Made by a program: the position numbers and the translations under genes. Below the pieces are notes generated by a model. That model was not told the DNA's origin, did not search any database, and saw nothing but the letters and a program-made list of their open reading frames with translations. Source: Flavobacterium sp. Sd200 (GTDB taxonomy: Bacteria > Bacteroidota > Bacteroidia > Flavobacteriales > Flavobacteriaceae). From it: a stretch of DNA of 64,000 bases. Shown here in pieces: positions 52,731 to 61,497 of this stretch. Location: the NCBI RefSeq assembly GCF_009826935.1, contig NZ_WUMN01000004.1, positions 186,001-250,000 of the forward strand. The letters run 5' to 3'. Each line of letters opens with the position of its first letter. Position 1 is the stretch's first letter.

Positions 52731-52929
52731 CTGCTTCGTCGTTCCTCCCCGCAGTGACGGTGCTTGAACAATTAGTGGCTTAAATAGAGATTCCTCCACT
52801 TCGTTGCACTTCGTTCGGAATGGAAAAGGTTGCTTTGTCGTTTCTCATCGCAGTGATAGTGCGTGAAACAATTAGTGGCTTAAATAGAGATTCCTCCACT
52901 TCGCTGCGCTTCGGTCGGAATGGAAAAGG
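52731..52929. repeat. Tandem pair of ~100-bp intergenic repeats
   Basis: The 516-bp gap 52544-53059 holds no gene. Two near-identical ~100-bp units (52731-52829 and 52831-52929) contain GGCTTAAATAGAGATTCCTC and CTTCGTTCGGAATGGAAAAGG in the same order, with a truncated third start at 52931. A half copy of the CACGAATTTCAC family follows at 52979-53006. Confidence 0.65.
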
Positions 52930-53012
52930 GTGCTTTATATCTCCATCGTGAAGATTCATAAAGAAAGAGCGAAGAGATTGGTGAAAATTTGTGTAATTAG
53001 TGTCTAAAAAGC

Positions 53013-53034
53013 AAAAAGGCTGCCAATGGCAGCC
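53013..53034 (-). terminator. Terminator of the 53060-53884 gene
   Basis: On the minus strand a GGCTGCC-ATT-GGCAGCC hairpin is followed by TTTTT. The same core recurs at 55530. Confidence 0.75.
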
Positions 53035-53059
53035 CTGATATTATAAAGTGTAAAGTAAA

Positions 53060-53884
53060 TTACTGTACAATAAGTTTTTTAGTAGCAGTTTTACCGTCTT
53101 CGGTAACTTTTACAATATAAACACCTGCTGTAAGGTTGTTTGTATTAACAGTGTTGTTAGCAGTTGTAGTGTTAAGCACCTGTTTACCTGTAATATCGAA
53201 TATAGCCACTCCTTTAGCAGCATTGCTATTCGATTTTACAGTAAGCACATTGCCTGTAAGCGGGTTAGGGCTAACCGTTAAACCTGCAATTTCGTTTTGT
53301 TTAACTCCTGCGGCAGTATTGTCAACAAAAGAAAAATCATCATAATAGATATAACCACCATCAGCACCTACAGCTTCTCTATTTGTTCTTACCTGAAATC
53401 TGAAGTGTGTGGCATTAGCAGGAGCTGTAAGTGTAAGAGTTTTATTGATCCATTGTGGATTGTCAGTAGAAAAAGATAAATCGTTATCTGCATATCTTAG
53501 TGTTCCTTCATCATCTGATAATTGAGTGAATGGAGTTCCTGCCTGCATCCAAGCCGACCAAATTCTTGTTTTTGCTGCCGGGTCGTTGTCAAGATACCAA
53601 TAACTAATAGTATAGCTGTTTCCTGCAATTACAGGTATAAGGTCGTCCTGCTGTACATTTTGAGTGCTTGATTGCGACTGATGTCTTGCTGAACTGTTGC
53701 CACTATGTTTAATATTGTTTTCCTGAACAAGATTGATGTTTAAGTAAGTGCTGTATGGAGCATAACTAACAGGTTGCTCGTTTGCCCATTCTTCGAAACC
53801 AGGGTTTAAAACAAGATTTTCCTGTGCTGTTGCTGCCGTGGCAGATAATACGATTACTGATAGTAACGAGTAGATTTTTTTCAT
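53060..53884 (-). CDS. T9SS-secreted protein with carbohydrate-binding-like domain
   Basis: A 274-residue exported protein with a signal peptide (about 20 residues, TAAATAQE). Residues ~25-185 resemble a galactose-binding-like or CBM4/9-type jelly roll (LVLNPGFEEWANEQP start, WINKTLTLTAPANATHFRFQVRTN). The last ~80 residues are a type A T9SS domain (TVSPNPLTGNVLTV ... GVYIVKVTEDGKTATKKLIVQ) nearly identical to that of the next gene upstream. A glycan ligand is a guess. Confidence 0.82.
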   Translation of the reverse strand: MKKIYSLLSVIVLSATAATAQENLVLNPGFEEWANEQPVSYAPYSTYLNINLVQENNIKHSGNSSARHQSQSSTQNVQQDDLIPVIAGNSYTISYWYLDNDPAAKTRIWSAWMQAGTPFTQLSDDEGTLRYADNDLSFSTDNPQWINKTLTLTAPANATHFRFQVRTNREAVGADGGYIYYDDFSFVDNTAAGVKQNEIAGLTVSPNPLTGNVLTVKSNSNAAKGVAIFDITGKQVLNTTTANNTVNTNNLTAGVYIVKVTEDGKTATKKLIVQ

Positions 53885-53978
53885 TTTATATAGTCTTTTT
53901 TAACCTTGTAAAATTATTAAATACGGCTTTTGCCGTGGCTTGTTTTTTATTGTTTAATTGTTAAGTAAACATCAATAA

Positions 53979-54006
53979 AAAAAGGGCGCTGCAAAGCAAC
54001 ACCCTT
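53979..54006 (-). terminator. Terminator of the lamin-tail gene
   Basis: On the minus strand an AAGGG-N2-TTGC / GCAG-N2-CCCTT imperfect stem is followed by a run of Ts. Confidence 0.5.
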
Positions 54007-54042
54007 TAATACCAGCCTCTTAGTGAGAGTGGTGTATGCTAT

Positions 54043-54903
54043 TTACTGTACAATAAGTTTTTTAGTAGCAGTTTTGCCTTCTTCAGTAACTTTTACAATA
54101 TAAACACCTGCGCTAAGTTTAGCTGCGTTTACAGTGTTGTTTACTGTTACAGCGCTAAGTATTTGTTTGCCTGTAATATCAAATATAGCTACAGTTTTTT
54201 CTACATCGCTGTTAGACGATACTGTAAGTACATTGCCTGTAAGTGGGTTTGGAGAAAGCTTTAAGCCAGCGATTTGATTTTTGTTTATACTTTGCGTTCC
54301 ACAAACGTTTACTGGAGTTGCAGTATTTCTTGGTGTTGGAGTTGTAGAAACGAAATCAGTAGCGTTGTCGTTGGTATCCTGACATCCATTACTTGCTCTT
54401 ACAGCTGCAAGAGCATTACCTAAAGCAGGAGTAGGTCCACTACCTTCAAATGTAGTAGCTGAACCAAATCCAACGAAGTCAACAACATTCGCGTCGGTAG
54501 GTGAAGTTACAGCGGTATCATTTGAGGCTAATACTATTTTACCATTAGTGCCTCCTATAGAAAGGATTACAGCTGGTGCAACTGGTGCATAATCAGGAGT
54601 TGGTAATGCCTGTACTGCTGTGTTGCCTGCAGCTTCCTGAATAAGATAATATTGACCTGGCTGAATTGTTATCGTAGGTAGTGGCTGTATATTTGATGCG
54701 TTGAAAGACCCTGAGTTAGAAGCGTATTGAAGAGTATGGCCTGTTAGGGTAACGGCTTGAGAGCCACGGTTAAATAATTCTACAAAATCGTTGCTGTAAA
54801 CAGCACCATTGTTACCACCACCGCCATAAACCTGGCTAATGACTACCTGAGAGAAAGAAGCAGTTGATACAAGAGCAGCTGCTAAAATGTAAAGTTTTTT
54901 CAT
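54043..54903 (-). CDS. T9SS-secreted lamin-tail domain protein
   Basis: A 286-residue exported protein. After the signal peptide comes a lamin-tail-like domain (VVISQVYGGGGNNGAVYSNDFVELFNRGSQAVTLTGHTLQYAS, residues ~20-60), a short middle, and a type A T9SS domain (LKLSPNPLTGNVLTVSSNS ... KTATKKLIVQ). The lamin-tail fold in bacteria is often found in secreted nucleases or hydrolases, but no catalytic domain is seen here. ATG at 54903 is used because the longer frame (54942) does not fit a signal peptide. Confidence 0.82.
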   Translation of the reverse strand: MKKLYILAAALVSTASFSQVVISQVYGGGGNNGAVYSNDFVELFNRGSQAVTLTGHTLQYASNSGSFNASNIQPLPTITIQPGQYYLIQEAAGNTAVQALPTPDYAPVAPAVILSIGGTNGKIVLASNDTAVTSPTDANVVDFVGFGSATTFEGSGPTPALGNALAAVRASNGCQDTNDNATDFVSTTPTPRNTATPVNVCGTQSINKNQIAGLKLSPNPLTGNVLTVSSNSDVEKTVAIFDITGKQILSAVTVNNTVNAAKLSAGVYIVKVTEEGKTATKKLIVQ

Positions 54904-55034
54904 GTCGTTAATTTTTATTGAAGTTTTATTTTCTGATTGCAAAGATAGCGCGCGCGTACAAACTATAAAAATATTCTTATATCAAAATAAGCCTAAATTA
55001 GAAAAGTTTAACAGCTTGCGGCCTCTTTTTGGGT

Positions 55035-55373
55035 TTATTTAACAATTAGCTTTCGTGTAGATGTCGCTTCGCCCTCTTTTACCTTGATAATGTAAACGCC
55101 GGGTGTCATGTCGCTAACGTTAAGTTCTTTGTTGTTGCTAAGTGTTGCCTGCATAATTTTTTTGCCTAAAACATCAAAAATGGCAACATCTTTGTTTTGC
55201 CCGGTTTTAGATGTAATATACAGCCTGCCGCCGCTAACGGGGTTGGGGTATATGTTAAGGCCTTCTATAGGATCTTTACCGGCAGTAAAAGACTGTTTGT
55301 TTTCCTGGGCTATAGCACCAAGGCAAAACAAAAACAGGGCCAGTAAGGTAGTATAAAAGTAGTGTTTTTTCAT
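55035..55373 (-). CDS. Short protein of signal peptide plus T9SS sorting domain only
   Basis: A 112-residue protein made of a signal peptide (~22 residues) and little else but a type A T9SS sorting domain (LNIYPNPVSGGRLYITS ... GVYIIKVKEGEATSTRKLIVK). There is no cargo domain between them. It may be a decayed member of the neighbouring family or a small decoy or scaffold for the sorting machinery. Confidence 0.75.
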   Translation of the reverse strand: MKKHYFYTTLLALFLFCLGAIAQENKQSFTAGKDPIEGLNIYPNPVSGGRLYITSKTGQNKDVAIFDVLGKKIMQATLSNNKELNVSDMTPGVYIIKVKEGEATSTRKLIVK

Positions 55374-55524
55374 AAGATGATCGATGATGTAAATGTATAA
55401 ATTATTTCAATAACTATACCAAAAATTTTGTTATGAAAAAATATTAAATTTTAGTGTGTGTTTTAACAATAGTAAGATCGATAATTTTATCTATTTATCT
55501 TAAAACCGTATAATTATAAAAGCA

Positions 55525-55557
55525 ATAAGGCTGCCAATGGCAGCCTTATTTTGTATG
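55525..55557. terminator. Hairpin terminator with GGCTGCC-AAT-GGCAGCC core
   Basis: A perfect 12-bp stem AATAAGGCTGCC / GGCAGCCTTATT ends the beta-helix lipoprotein gene on the minus strand. Its inner 17 bases are shared with the terminator at 53013-53034. Confidence 0.8.
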
Positions 55558-55575
55558 TAAGTAAAAACTTAAAAA

Positions 55576-56754
55576 TTAGTTGTTACGAGTCCATCCCTGA
55601 GCCCAAGCCGGAACTTCAGTACCTGCACCAGCTCCTGTAGCAGAAGCATTTTCAGTAAAGATAGAGTTTATGTTGCTGGCATTTGTAGCATCTATCGCTT
55701 TTCTGTCAGCAGGAATGTTATCAAATTTAACACCTGTAGCTTTAGTAGCACCAGAAGTTACAAAAGCAAGAGTTTCAGCGTGCTGAACGTCAAATCCAGT
55801 ACCAAAGTTGCTAAGAACTACATTGTTAAATACTGCTTTAGTACCTTCTCTTAGTTTTATAGCCTGGTTTTCTGAACCACCATTGTTTCCTATTAGTGTA
55901 AGGTTTGTAATAGTAGGGTTAGATATTGGAGTTAAAGCACGGTTGTTAGCGTTGTTATCTGCTTCGATACCTCTGTTACCACCATTAGTTCTTTTACCAT
56001 ACCAGTTTTCGTTAGTACCTACCCATCCTTCAGTCCAGTCAAAAAGGTCATCACCAACTTTAGTAGCGTGTACGTTTACTACAGAAAGCCATTTAGTGTT
56101 TACAGTACCACCAAACCACTCAAAGCCGTCGTCAGAGCTTTCATAAACCTGTACATGCTCTACAGTAGTTCCACGGCCTACACCAAAGAAAGAAACACCG
56201 TTAAATTCTTTACTTGCGCTGTAAGAAAAACCAGGATATTCCACCCTTAGATATTTAATAGTTCCTGAACTGTCGTCATCCTGATTACCACCGTAAGGAA
56301 GGTCAGATACTTCAGCACGTGCACCTGTAGCACTTGTGTTGATAGTAGCGCGGCCACAAAGAACAAGACCACCCCATGCTTGTGGTTCTTTTACTTCTGC
56401 AGTCATTACAACCGGGCTTGCAGCTGTACCCTGAACATCAATTTCACCATCCTGAGCAATTGCAATATAACGAACTTCATCATCAGTTTCAGTAGTGCGT
56501 GTTGCTTCGATAATTACGCCTGCTTTGATTGTTAGTTTAGCATCGGCTCCAACTACAAGCGGACCTGTAAGTTTGTAAGTTCCCGATTCAAGGATAACTT
56601 CTCCATCTTCGATCTCACCTTTAAAATTGTTACGGTCAAGTACGAATGTTGATGTTGGTCCTGCTGGTTTGTTGTCGTCATCAGAACATGATACTGTTAA
56701 AGCAGCAAATGATAATGATGCTAAAGCAAATACTGTTAAAACTCTTTTTTTCAT
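55576..56754 (-). CDS. Beta-helix surface lipoprotein
   Basis: A 392-residue lipoprotein with lipobox VSC (Cys23) and an acidic DDD stretch just after it. The body looks like a right-handed beta-helix with repeated turns (SSGTIKYLRVEYPGF, GTTVEHVQVYESSDDGFEWFGGTV, NPTITNLTLIGNNGG). It is the neighbour of a TonB receptor and a two-component system, as seen with nutrient-uptake pairs in this phylum. The substrate is unknown; phosphate-linked uptake is a guess based on the PhoB-like regulator. Confidence 0.78.
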   Translation of the reverse strand: MKKRVLTVFALASLSFAALTVSCSDDDNKPAGPTSTFVLDRNNFKGEIEDGEVILESGTYKLTGPLVVGADAKLTIKAGVIIEATRTTETDDEVRYIAIAQDGEIDVQGTAASPVVMTAEVKEPQAWGGLVLCGRATINTSATGARAEVSDLPYGGNQDDDSSGTIKYLRVEYPGFSYSASKEFNGVSFFGVGRGTTVEHVQVYESSDDGFEWFGGTVNTKWLSVVNVHATKVGDDLFDWTEGWVGTNENWYGKRTNGGNRGIEADNNANNRALTPISNPTITNLTLIGNNGGSENQAIKLREGTKAVFNNVVLSNFGTGFDVQHAETLAFVTSGATKATGVKFDNIPADRKAIDATNASNINSIFTENASATGAGAGTEVPAWAQGWTRNN

Positions 56755-56845
56755 TTTGTGTTATTTATTTTGATTGCAAATTTGAGCAATCGAGGTTTAA
56801 TGTAAGTTAACTCTGTGTAAGCAAATTGTTGTGTTTGCAGGTGTT

Positions 56846-59587
56846 TTATAGCTTGTATGTTAAGCCAAGTCCAAAATAAGCACCTCTTTTGTAGTTAATG
56901 ATTGGAACAGTGCCGCTTGCGTTTTCCTGTACCCTTTCAAATTCGGGGTTTAATAGATTACGTCCCACAAGGTCAATGCCTAAATGTTTGCCTAAACGTG
57001 TTTTCAACACAAGATCTAATGCTCCCATGCCTTTATCAACAAGGTTTCCTTTTCCTAATGTACCAATCGCATAAAGCCTGTCTGAATAATGAGAATACAT
57101 TAAGGTTGCAGTTATTCCTTTGTCTGCCGTCCAGTTTTTTGTATAAGATACGTCAGCATTAAGCAACAGGTCTGAAGCTCCTGTAAAACTCGATGTTTTA
57201 TCTGTCGGGTTGATGCTCATAGAGTTATCAGTCTCTCTTGCCACTTTTTCCGGATCAAGATCCTGGTGGGTTTTCATGTATGCAAGGTTTAATCCTCCGG
57301 TTAGCTTGTTTTCAAATTCACCATCTATAACATATAGGTTTTTGCGCACTTCAAGCTCAGCACCCACTACATAACCGCTGTCTCCAATGTTTACCCAAGA
57401 TATATCGTTGGTTGCAGATGAAATTACAATTTCGTTTATTGGGTCCAGTATGTATTTACTAAATGCTGTTACAGATATTAGCTCATCTCTTTGAGGGAAA
57501 AATTCCCATTTAATATCAGCATTGTAATTTTGAGAAGGGTATAGATCTTTATTACCTATTTTAACTTCGTTTATCTCTTCATAAAGAAAGTTTGCTGTTT
57601 CTTTAAATTGAGGTAGTGTATATGTTTTACTTGCGGCAAACCTAAGATTATGTTTGTCGTTCAGTTCATATTTTAATATTAGGTTTGGTAAAAATTCGTT
57701 TCTATTAAAGTCAGATTGCCCTGTTTCAAATTGCGTTCTGTAATCTATAGACTGATCAATTTTTTCATATCTAAGACCTATACTTGTGGTTAGCTTGTCG
57801 GTAAATTTATAATCGAATGTACCAAAACCTGCGTGTATATCAAGGTCACCGTTGTAGGTTTGAGGTCGCATACTACCTGAATAGGTGTTTACAGAGAAAT
57901 CGCCATTGGCATAAGAAGTTGGATTAAAAATCTCGTCAAGTCGGTTAGGATCGGCTGTTATATCAAATCGAATAGCCGAGTTAAGGAAGAAGTTAAACTG
58001 TATGGCTTCAAAATCACGCTTTTTAAAGCGTCCGTTGTAGCCTGCGCTTATTTTGCCCCTTGATTTACCATCTTCTCCAGTGGCACCTATCTGCCTGCTA
58101 ACTGCAATATTTGCTGCAAGTTCATCTTCTTTTAGGTTTTGATAATACCTGTGGTTATCGGTAGCGGTTACCTGAGCAAGGTTTAGTGTTCCGTCTGCTC
58201 CGGTATCTGCAAAAGTGTTTTGTCTCCTGTCTGGCATATCGCCTTTAACGGTGTTGTAAGATACACCCCAGTCTAAGGCCGTTTTTTCGTTTAGTTTGTG
58301 GTTGCCAAGTAACTGGTTTATCATCAAAGTGTTTTGCACATAAGTACCTCTTTGTATAAATCCAGTTCCGTCTTCAGCAAGGTCTCGAATAATTCCTGAA
58401 TATCCGTCTCTATATTGGTCTGAAGAATTTACAATCAAAAAGTTGTAAGATAATTTGTGGTTAGGGTTTAGACGGTATGCAGCATTAAACATTCCCGTTG
58501 TGTTGGTGTTGTAAGAAAAACGCTCCTGTTGGAAAGAGTTTAACACACCGCCCTGGGCATTCATTGTTTGGTTTAGACCTTTCCTGTATTCATAGCCATT
58601 GCTAAAGTTTGCTGTTGCAAAAAGGCTAAGTTTGCCTTCTTCTCCAATGTTGTAAACCTGACCGGCCTTAAATCCAAAGTTAATTGGAGTCATGCTTTCT
58701 TTTTGTGCATTCAGGCTGTTAGGGTAGTTAAACGATGTTAATGCATTTGCAGGATAATCGCTTTTAAAGAATCCTGATTTTTTAGGACCATCCTGTAAAT
58801 AGAATTCACTCGATTTATCTAAAGCGTTCGTGTTAATTTTAGATCCCACAGATACTTCGAACATTCCGTTTCCACGATATTCTTTAGAGATTATGTCTAC
58901 GTTACCTCCGGCAAAGTCTCCAAAAAGTTTTGTGTTGTAAACCTTGTCTATAGATATATAGTCAACAATATCGGTAGTAAATATGTCAAGAAAAATGTTT
59001 TTCTTTTCAGGGTCATTACTTGGTACCGGTAATCCGTTTATAGATGTAGAGTTATAGCGGTCGCCAAGCCCCCTTACATATACGTTGTTGCTGCCTTCTT
59101 GTTTAGATATACCCGATGTTTTTGCAACAGCAGTAGCCACATCGCCAATACCTTTACGGCTAAGCTCTTGTGCGCCTATGTTCTGCTTCATTTCAATGGC
59201 GTTCTTTTGCTGCAGTAAAAGAGCGGTTTCTTTTTCGCGGCTCACCTGTTTTTCTATAACCACATCGGTTAGCTGTACACTGGTCGAGGCAAGAATTTCG
59301 TTAACAGTAATAGTTTCGTTTGCTTTAACTGTAACACTAACTTCTTTGCTCTCATAGCCAAGAAAACCAAAAACAAGGGTTTGCTGTCCTGCCGGAACGC
59401 TCAGGGTGTAATATCCTGTTTCGTCTGTATTGGTGCTAATGGGCGAACCTTTAACCACTACACTGGCAAACGGCAGCGGTTCGTTGTTCATGTCTTTGTC
59501 AGTAACTGTCCCGGTTACCGTACCGTTGTTTTGCGCAAAGCCTATGGCTGTAATAAACAAGGTAATCAATAAGAATTTAAGTTTCAT
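56846..59587 (-). CDS. TonB-dependent receptor with carboxypeptidase-like domain
   Basis: A 913-residue outer-membrane receptor with a signal peptide (MKLKFLLITLFITAIGFAQ), a carboxypeptidase-like regulatory domain (~residues 22-105), a TonB plug (NVYVRGLGDRYNSTSINGLPVPS) and a large barrel ending in an aromatic strand (YFGLGLTYKL). ATG at 59587 replaces an earlier frame start at 59632. It is paired with the beta-helix lipoprotein (91-nt gap) and is divergent from the two-component genes. A direct repeat lies upstream. Confidence 0.88.
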   Translation of the reverse strand: MKLKFLLITLFITAIGFAQNNGTVTGTVTDKDMNNEPLPFASVVVKGSPISTNTDETGYYTLSVPAGQQTLVFGFLGYESKEVSVTVKANETITVNEILASTSVQLTDVVIEKQVSREKETALLLQQKNAIEMKQNIGAQELSRKGIGDVATAVAKTSGISKQEGSNNVYVRGLGDRYNSTSINGLPVPSNDPEKKNIFLDIFTTDIVDYISIDKVYNTKLFGDFAGGNVDIISKEYRGNGMFEVSVGSKINTNALDKSSEFYLQDGPKKSGFFKSDYPANALTSFNYPNSLNAQKESMTPINFGFKAGQVYNIGEEGKLSLFATANFSNGYEYRKGLNQTMNAQGGVLNSFQQERFSYNTNTTGMFNAAYRLNPNHKLSYNFLIVNSSDQYRDGYSGIIRDLAEDGTGFIQRGTYVQNTLMINQLLGNHKLNEKTALDWGVSYNTVKGDMPDRRQNTFADTGADGTLNLAQVTATDNHRYYQNLKEDELAANIAVSRQIGATGEDGKSRGKISAGYNGRFKKRDFEAIQFNFFLNSAIRFDITADPNRLDEIFNPTSYANGDFSVNTYSGSMRPQTYNGDLDIHAGFGTFDYKFTDKLTTSIGLRYEKIDQSIDYRTQFETGQSDFNRNEFLPNLILKYELNDKHNLRFAASKTYTLPQFKETANFLYEEINEVKIGNKDLYPSQNYNADIKWEFFPQRDELISVTAFSKYILDPINEIVISSATNDISWVNIGDSGYVVGAELEVRKNLYVIDGEFENKLTGGLNLAYMKTHQDLDPEKVARETDNSMSINPTDKTSSFTGASDLLLNADVSYTKNWTADKGITATLMYSHYSDRLYAIGTLGKGNLVDKGMGALDLVLKTRLGKHLGIDLVGRNLLNPEFERVQENASGTVPIINYKRGAYFGLGLTYKL

Positions 59588-59629
59588 TGCGTTGTGTTCT
59601 AATTTTGCTGCAAAGAAACTTCGCGCCCT

Positions 59630-59661
59630 CAAATTGAATGTTAGGTAAACGTTAGGTTTAG
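59630..59661. promoter_or_regulatory. Direct-repeat response-regulator site between the TonB receptor and regulator genes
   Basis: GTTAGGT-AAAC-GTTAGGT-TTAG (59640-59661) is a 7+4+7+4 repeat, the spacing bound by OmpR/PhoB-type proteins. On the minus strand it ends two bases before a near-consensus -7 TCAATTTG (59637-59630) of the TonB receptor, so it is placed where such activators work. It also sits upstream of the regulator's own gene. Confidence 0.55.
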
Positions 59662-59770
59662 ATTTACCTGTTATTACTAAATTGTTAACGCATTAAATAA
59701 TAGTTAACACGTTTCATTATTTTGTATTATCTTTACCTTTACCGCCACAAAAACACAGATAATATTTATC

Positions 59771-60454
59771 ATGAAGAAAAAAGACATCAAGATCTTATTA
59801 GTTGATGACGAGCAGGATATCCTGGAAATTGTGGGTTATAACTTAACACAGGAAGGCTACCAGGTTATTACGGCGGTTAATGGTAAAGAAGCGATTGCCA
59901 AAGCTAAAAAAGAACTTCCGCATCTTATTATTATAGATGTGATGATGCCCGAAATGGACGGTATGGAGGCTGTTGAAAATATTAGAAAACTGCCGGAACT
60001 TAATAATGTTATTATTACGTTTTTAACGGCAAGAAGCGAAGATTACAGCCAGGTTGCCGGGTTTGATGCCGGAGCCGATGATTATATTGCCAAACCAATT
60101 AAACCAAAATTATTGGTTAGTAAAGTAAAGGCGTTGCTTAGAAGGCTTAAAGAAGACGACAGCAAAGCTGATGTTTTAAGGGTTGGCTCAATAGAAATTA
60201 ACCGCGAAGAGTACAAAATTGTACTGGAAGACCGCGAAATTGTATTGCCGCGCAAAGAGTTTGAACTGTTTTACCTGTTGGCCTCTAAACCGGGCAAAGT
60301 GTTTAAAAGAGAAGAAATTCTTGATAAAGTGTGGGGTAACGAAGTAGTTGTAGGCGGAAGAACAATAGACGTTCACATCAGGAAACTTCGTGAAAAAATA
60401 GGAGACGATATTTTTAAAACCATAAAGGGCGTGGGTTATAAGCTCGAAATTTAG
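59771..60454 (+). CDS. OmpR/PhoB-family response regulator
   Basis: A 227-residue response regulator. The receiver has VDDEQD at the N-terminus, phospho-acceptor D56 in IIIDVMMPEMDG, and the Thr and Lys switch residues (TFLTARSE, IAKPIKPK). The C-terminal winged helix (residues ~130-227) is PhoB-like (EFELFYLLASKPGKVFKREEILDKVWG). It overlaps the kinase gene by one base (TAGTG) and is divergent from a TonB receptor. Role in phosphate control is by analogy only. Confidence 0.92.
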   Translation: MKKKDIKILLVDDEQDILEIVGYNLTQEGYQVITAVNGKEAIAKAKKELPHLIIIDVMMPEMDGMEAVENIRKLPELNNVIITFLTARSEDYSQVAGFDAGADDYIAKPIKPKLLVSKVKALLRRLKEDDSKADVLRVGSIEINREEYKIVLEDREIVLPRKEFELFYLLASKPGKVFKREEILDKVWGNEVVVGGRTIDVHIRKLREKIGDDIFKTIKGVGYKLEI

Positions 60455-61497
60455 TGTCTATTAAGTTTAAAAAATCTTACCGTTTTGCTGTTAAATCAGC
60501 AACATATATTGCATTATTTGCCACCTTGCTGGTGGCAGGTTTAATGCAATTTTTTTATACCTTCAACTGGCAGTTTTTAGTGGCTTTTGCCCTGCTGCTT
60601 TTCTTCTTTGCTTTTTTTGTGCTGCAATATCGCGTAGAACATTTTATTTACCGCCGTGTAAAAAAAATATACGACGATATTTCGCTGCTCGAATCCAGCA
60701 GTCTGAGGAGCAAATCGGTTACTACCGATATGGCTACCCTTACGCATGAACTCGAAAAGTATGCCCGCGATAAGAAACTCGAAATAGAAACCCTTAAAAT
60801 TCAGGAAGAATACCGTCGCGAGTTTTTAGGTAATGTTTCGCACGAACTAAAAACCCCACTGTTTACGGTTCAGGGTTACATACTGACATTGCTTGACGGT
60901 GCCATGAACGACAAAACCCTACGCAAAAAATACCTGCAGCGTGCAGAGAAAGGGGTAGAGCGGCTTATTTATATTGTTCAGGATCTTGATATGATAAGTA
61001 AGATGGAGGTGGGCGACCTTAACCTGCATTACACTGAATTTAATATTGTAGATGTTATACAGGGTGTTTTTGATCTGCTTGAAATGAAAGCCGACAAAAA
61101 AAGCATTATGCTCATGCTCGACCAAAAATATATTAAACCTGTTATGGTATATGCCGACAGAGATAAGATACAGCAGGTTATTACCAATCTTGTGGTAAAC
61201 TCAATTAAGTACGGCCGCGAAGACGGTACTACAGAAATTAGTATAGAAGATCTTGTAAATAATAAAGTAATTATTCGTGTAAAAGATAATGGCGAAGGTA
61301 TAGAACGCAAAAATATACCACGTCTTTTTGAACGCTTTTATCGTGTAGACCGCAGTGGTGCCCGCACAGAGGGCGGTAGTGGTCTTGGGCTTGCAATTGT
61401 TAAGCACATTATAGAAGGCCACGACGAAAAAATTTATGTTGAAAGTGACTATGGCAAGGGTTCAGAGTTTTCATTTACTCTCGAAAAGACTAAATAG
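60454..61497 (+). CDS. PhoR-like sensor histidine kinase
   Basis: A 347-residue kinase with two N-terminal transmembrane helices close together (almost no periplasmic loop), a HisKA domain with H130 in NVSHELKTPL and an HATPase domain with NLVVNSIKYG, DNGEGI and GGSGLGLAIVKHI. The start is GTG, sharing one base with the regulator's stop codon, so the pair is tightly coupled. The absence of a periplasmic domain argues for sensing in the membrane or cytoplasm. Confidence 0.92.
   Translation: MSIKFKKSYRFAVKSATYIALFATLLVAGLMQFFYTFNWQFLVAFALLLFFFAFFVLQYRVEHFIYRRVKKIYDDISLLESSSLRSKSVTTDMATLTHELEKYARDKKLEIETLKIQEEYRREFLGNVSHELKTPLFTVQGYILTLLDGAMNDKTLRKKYLQRAEKGVERLIYIVQDLDMISKMEVGDLNLHYTEFNIVDVIQGVFDLLEMKADKKSIMLMLDQKYIKPVMVYADRDKIQQVITNLVVNSIKYGREDGTTEISIEDLVNNKVIIRVKDNGEGIERKNIPRLFERFYRVDRSGARTEGGSGLGLAIVKHIIEGHDEKIYVESDYGKGSEFSFTLEKTK

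Noticed and set aside
52544..53059. Hidden gene in the 516-bp gap
   Set aside because: All frames are short, and the content is repetitive and hairpin-rich.
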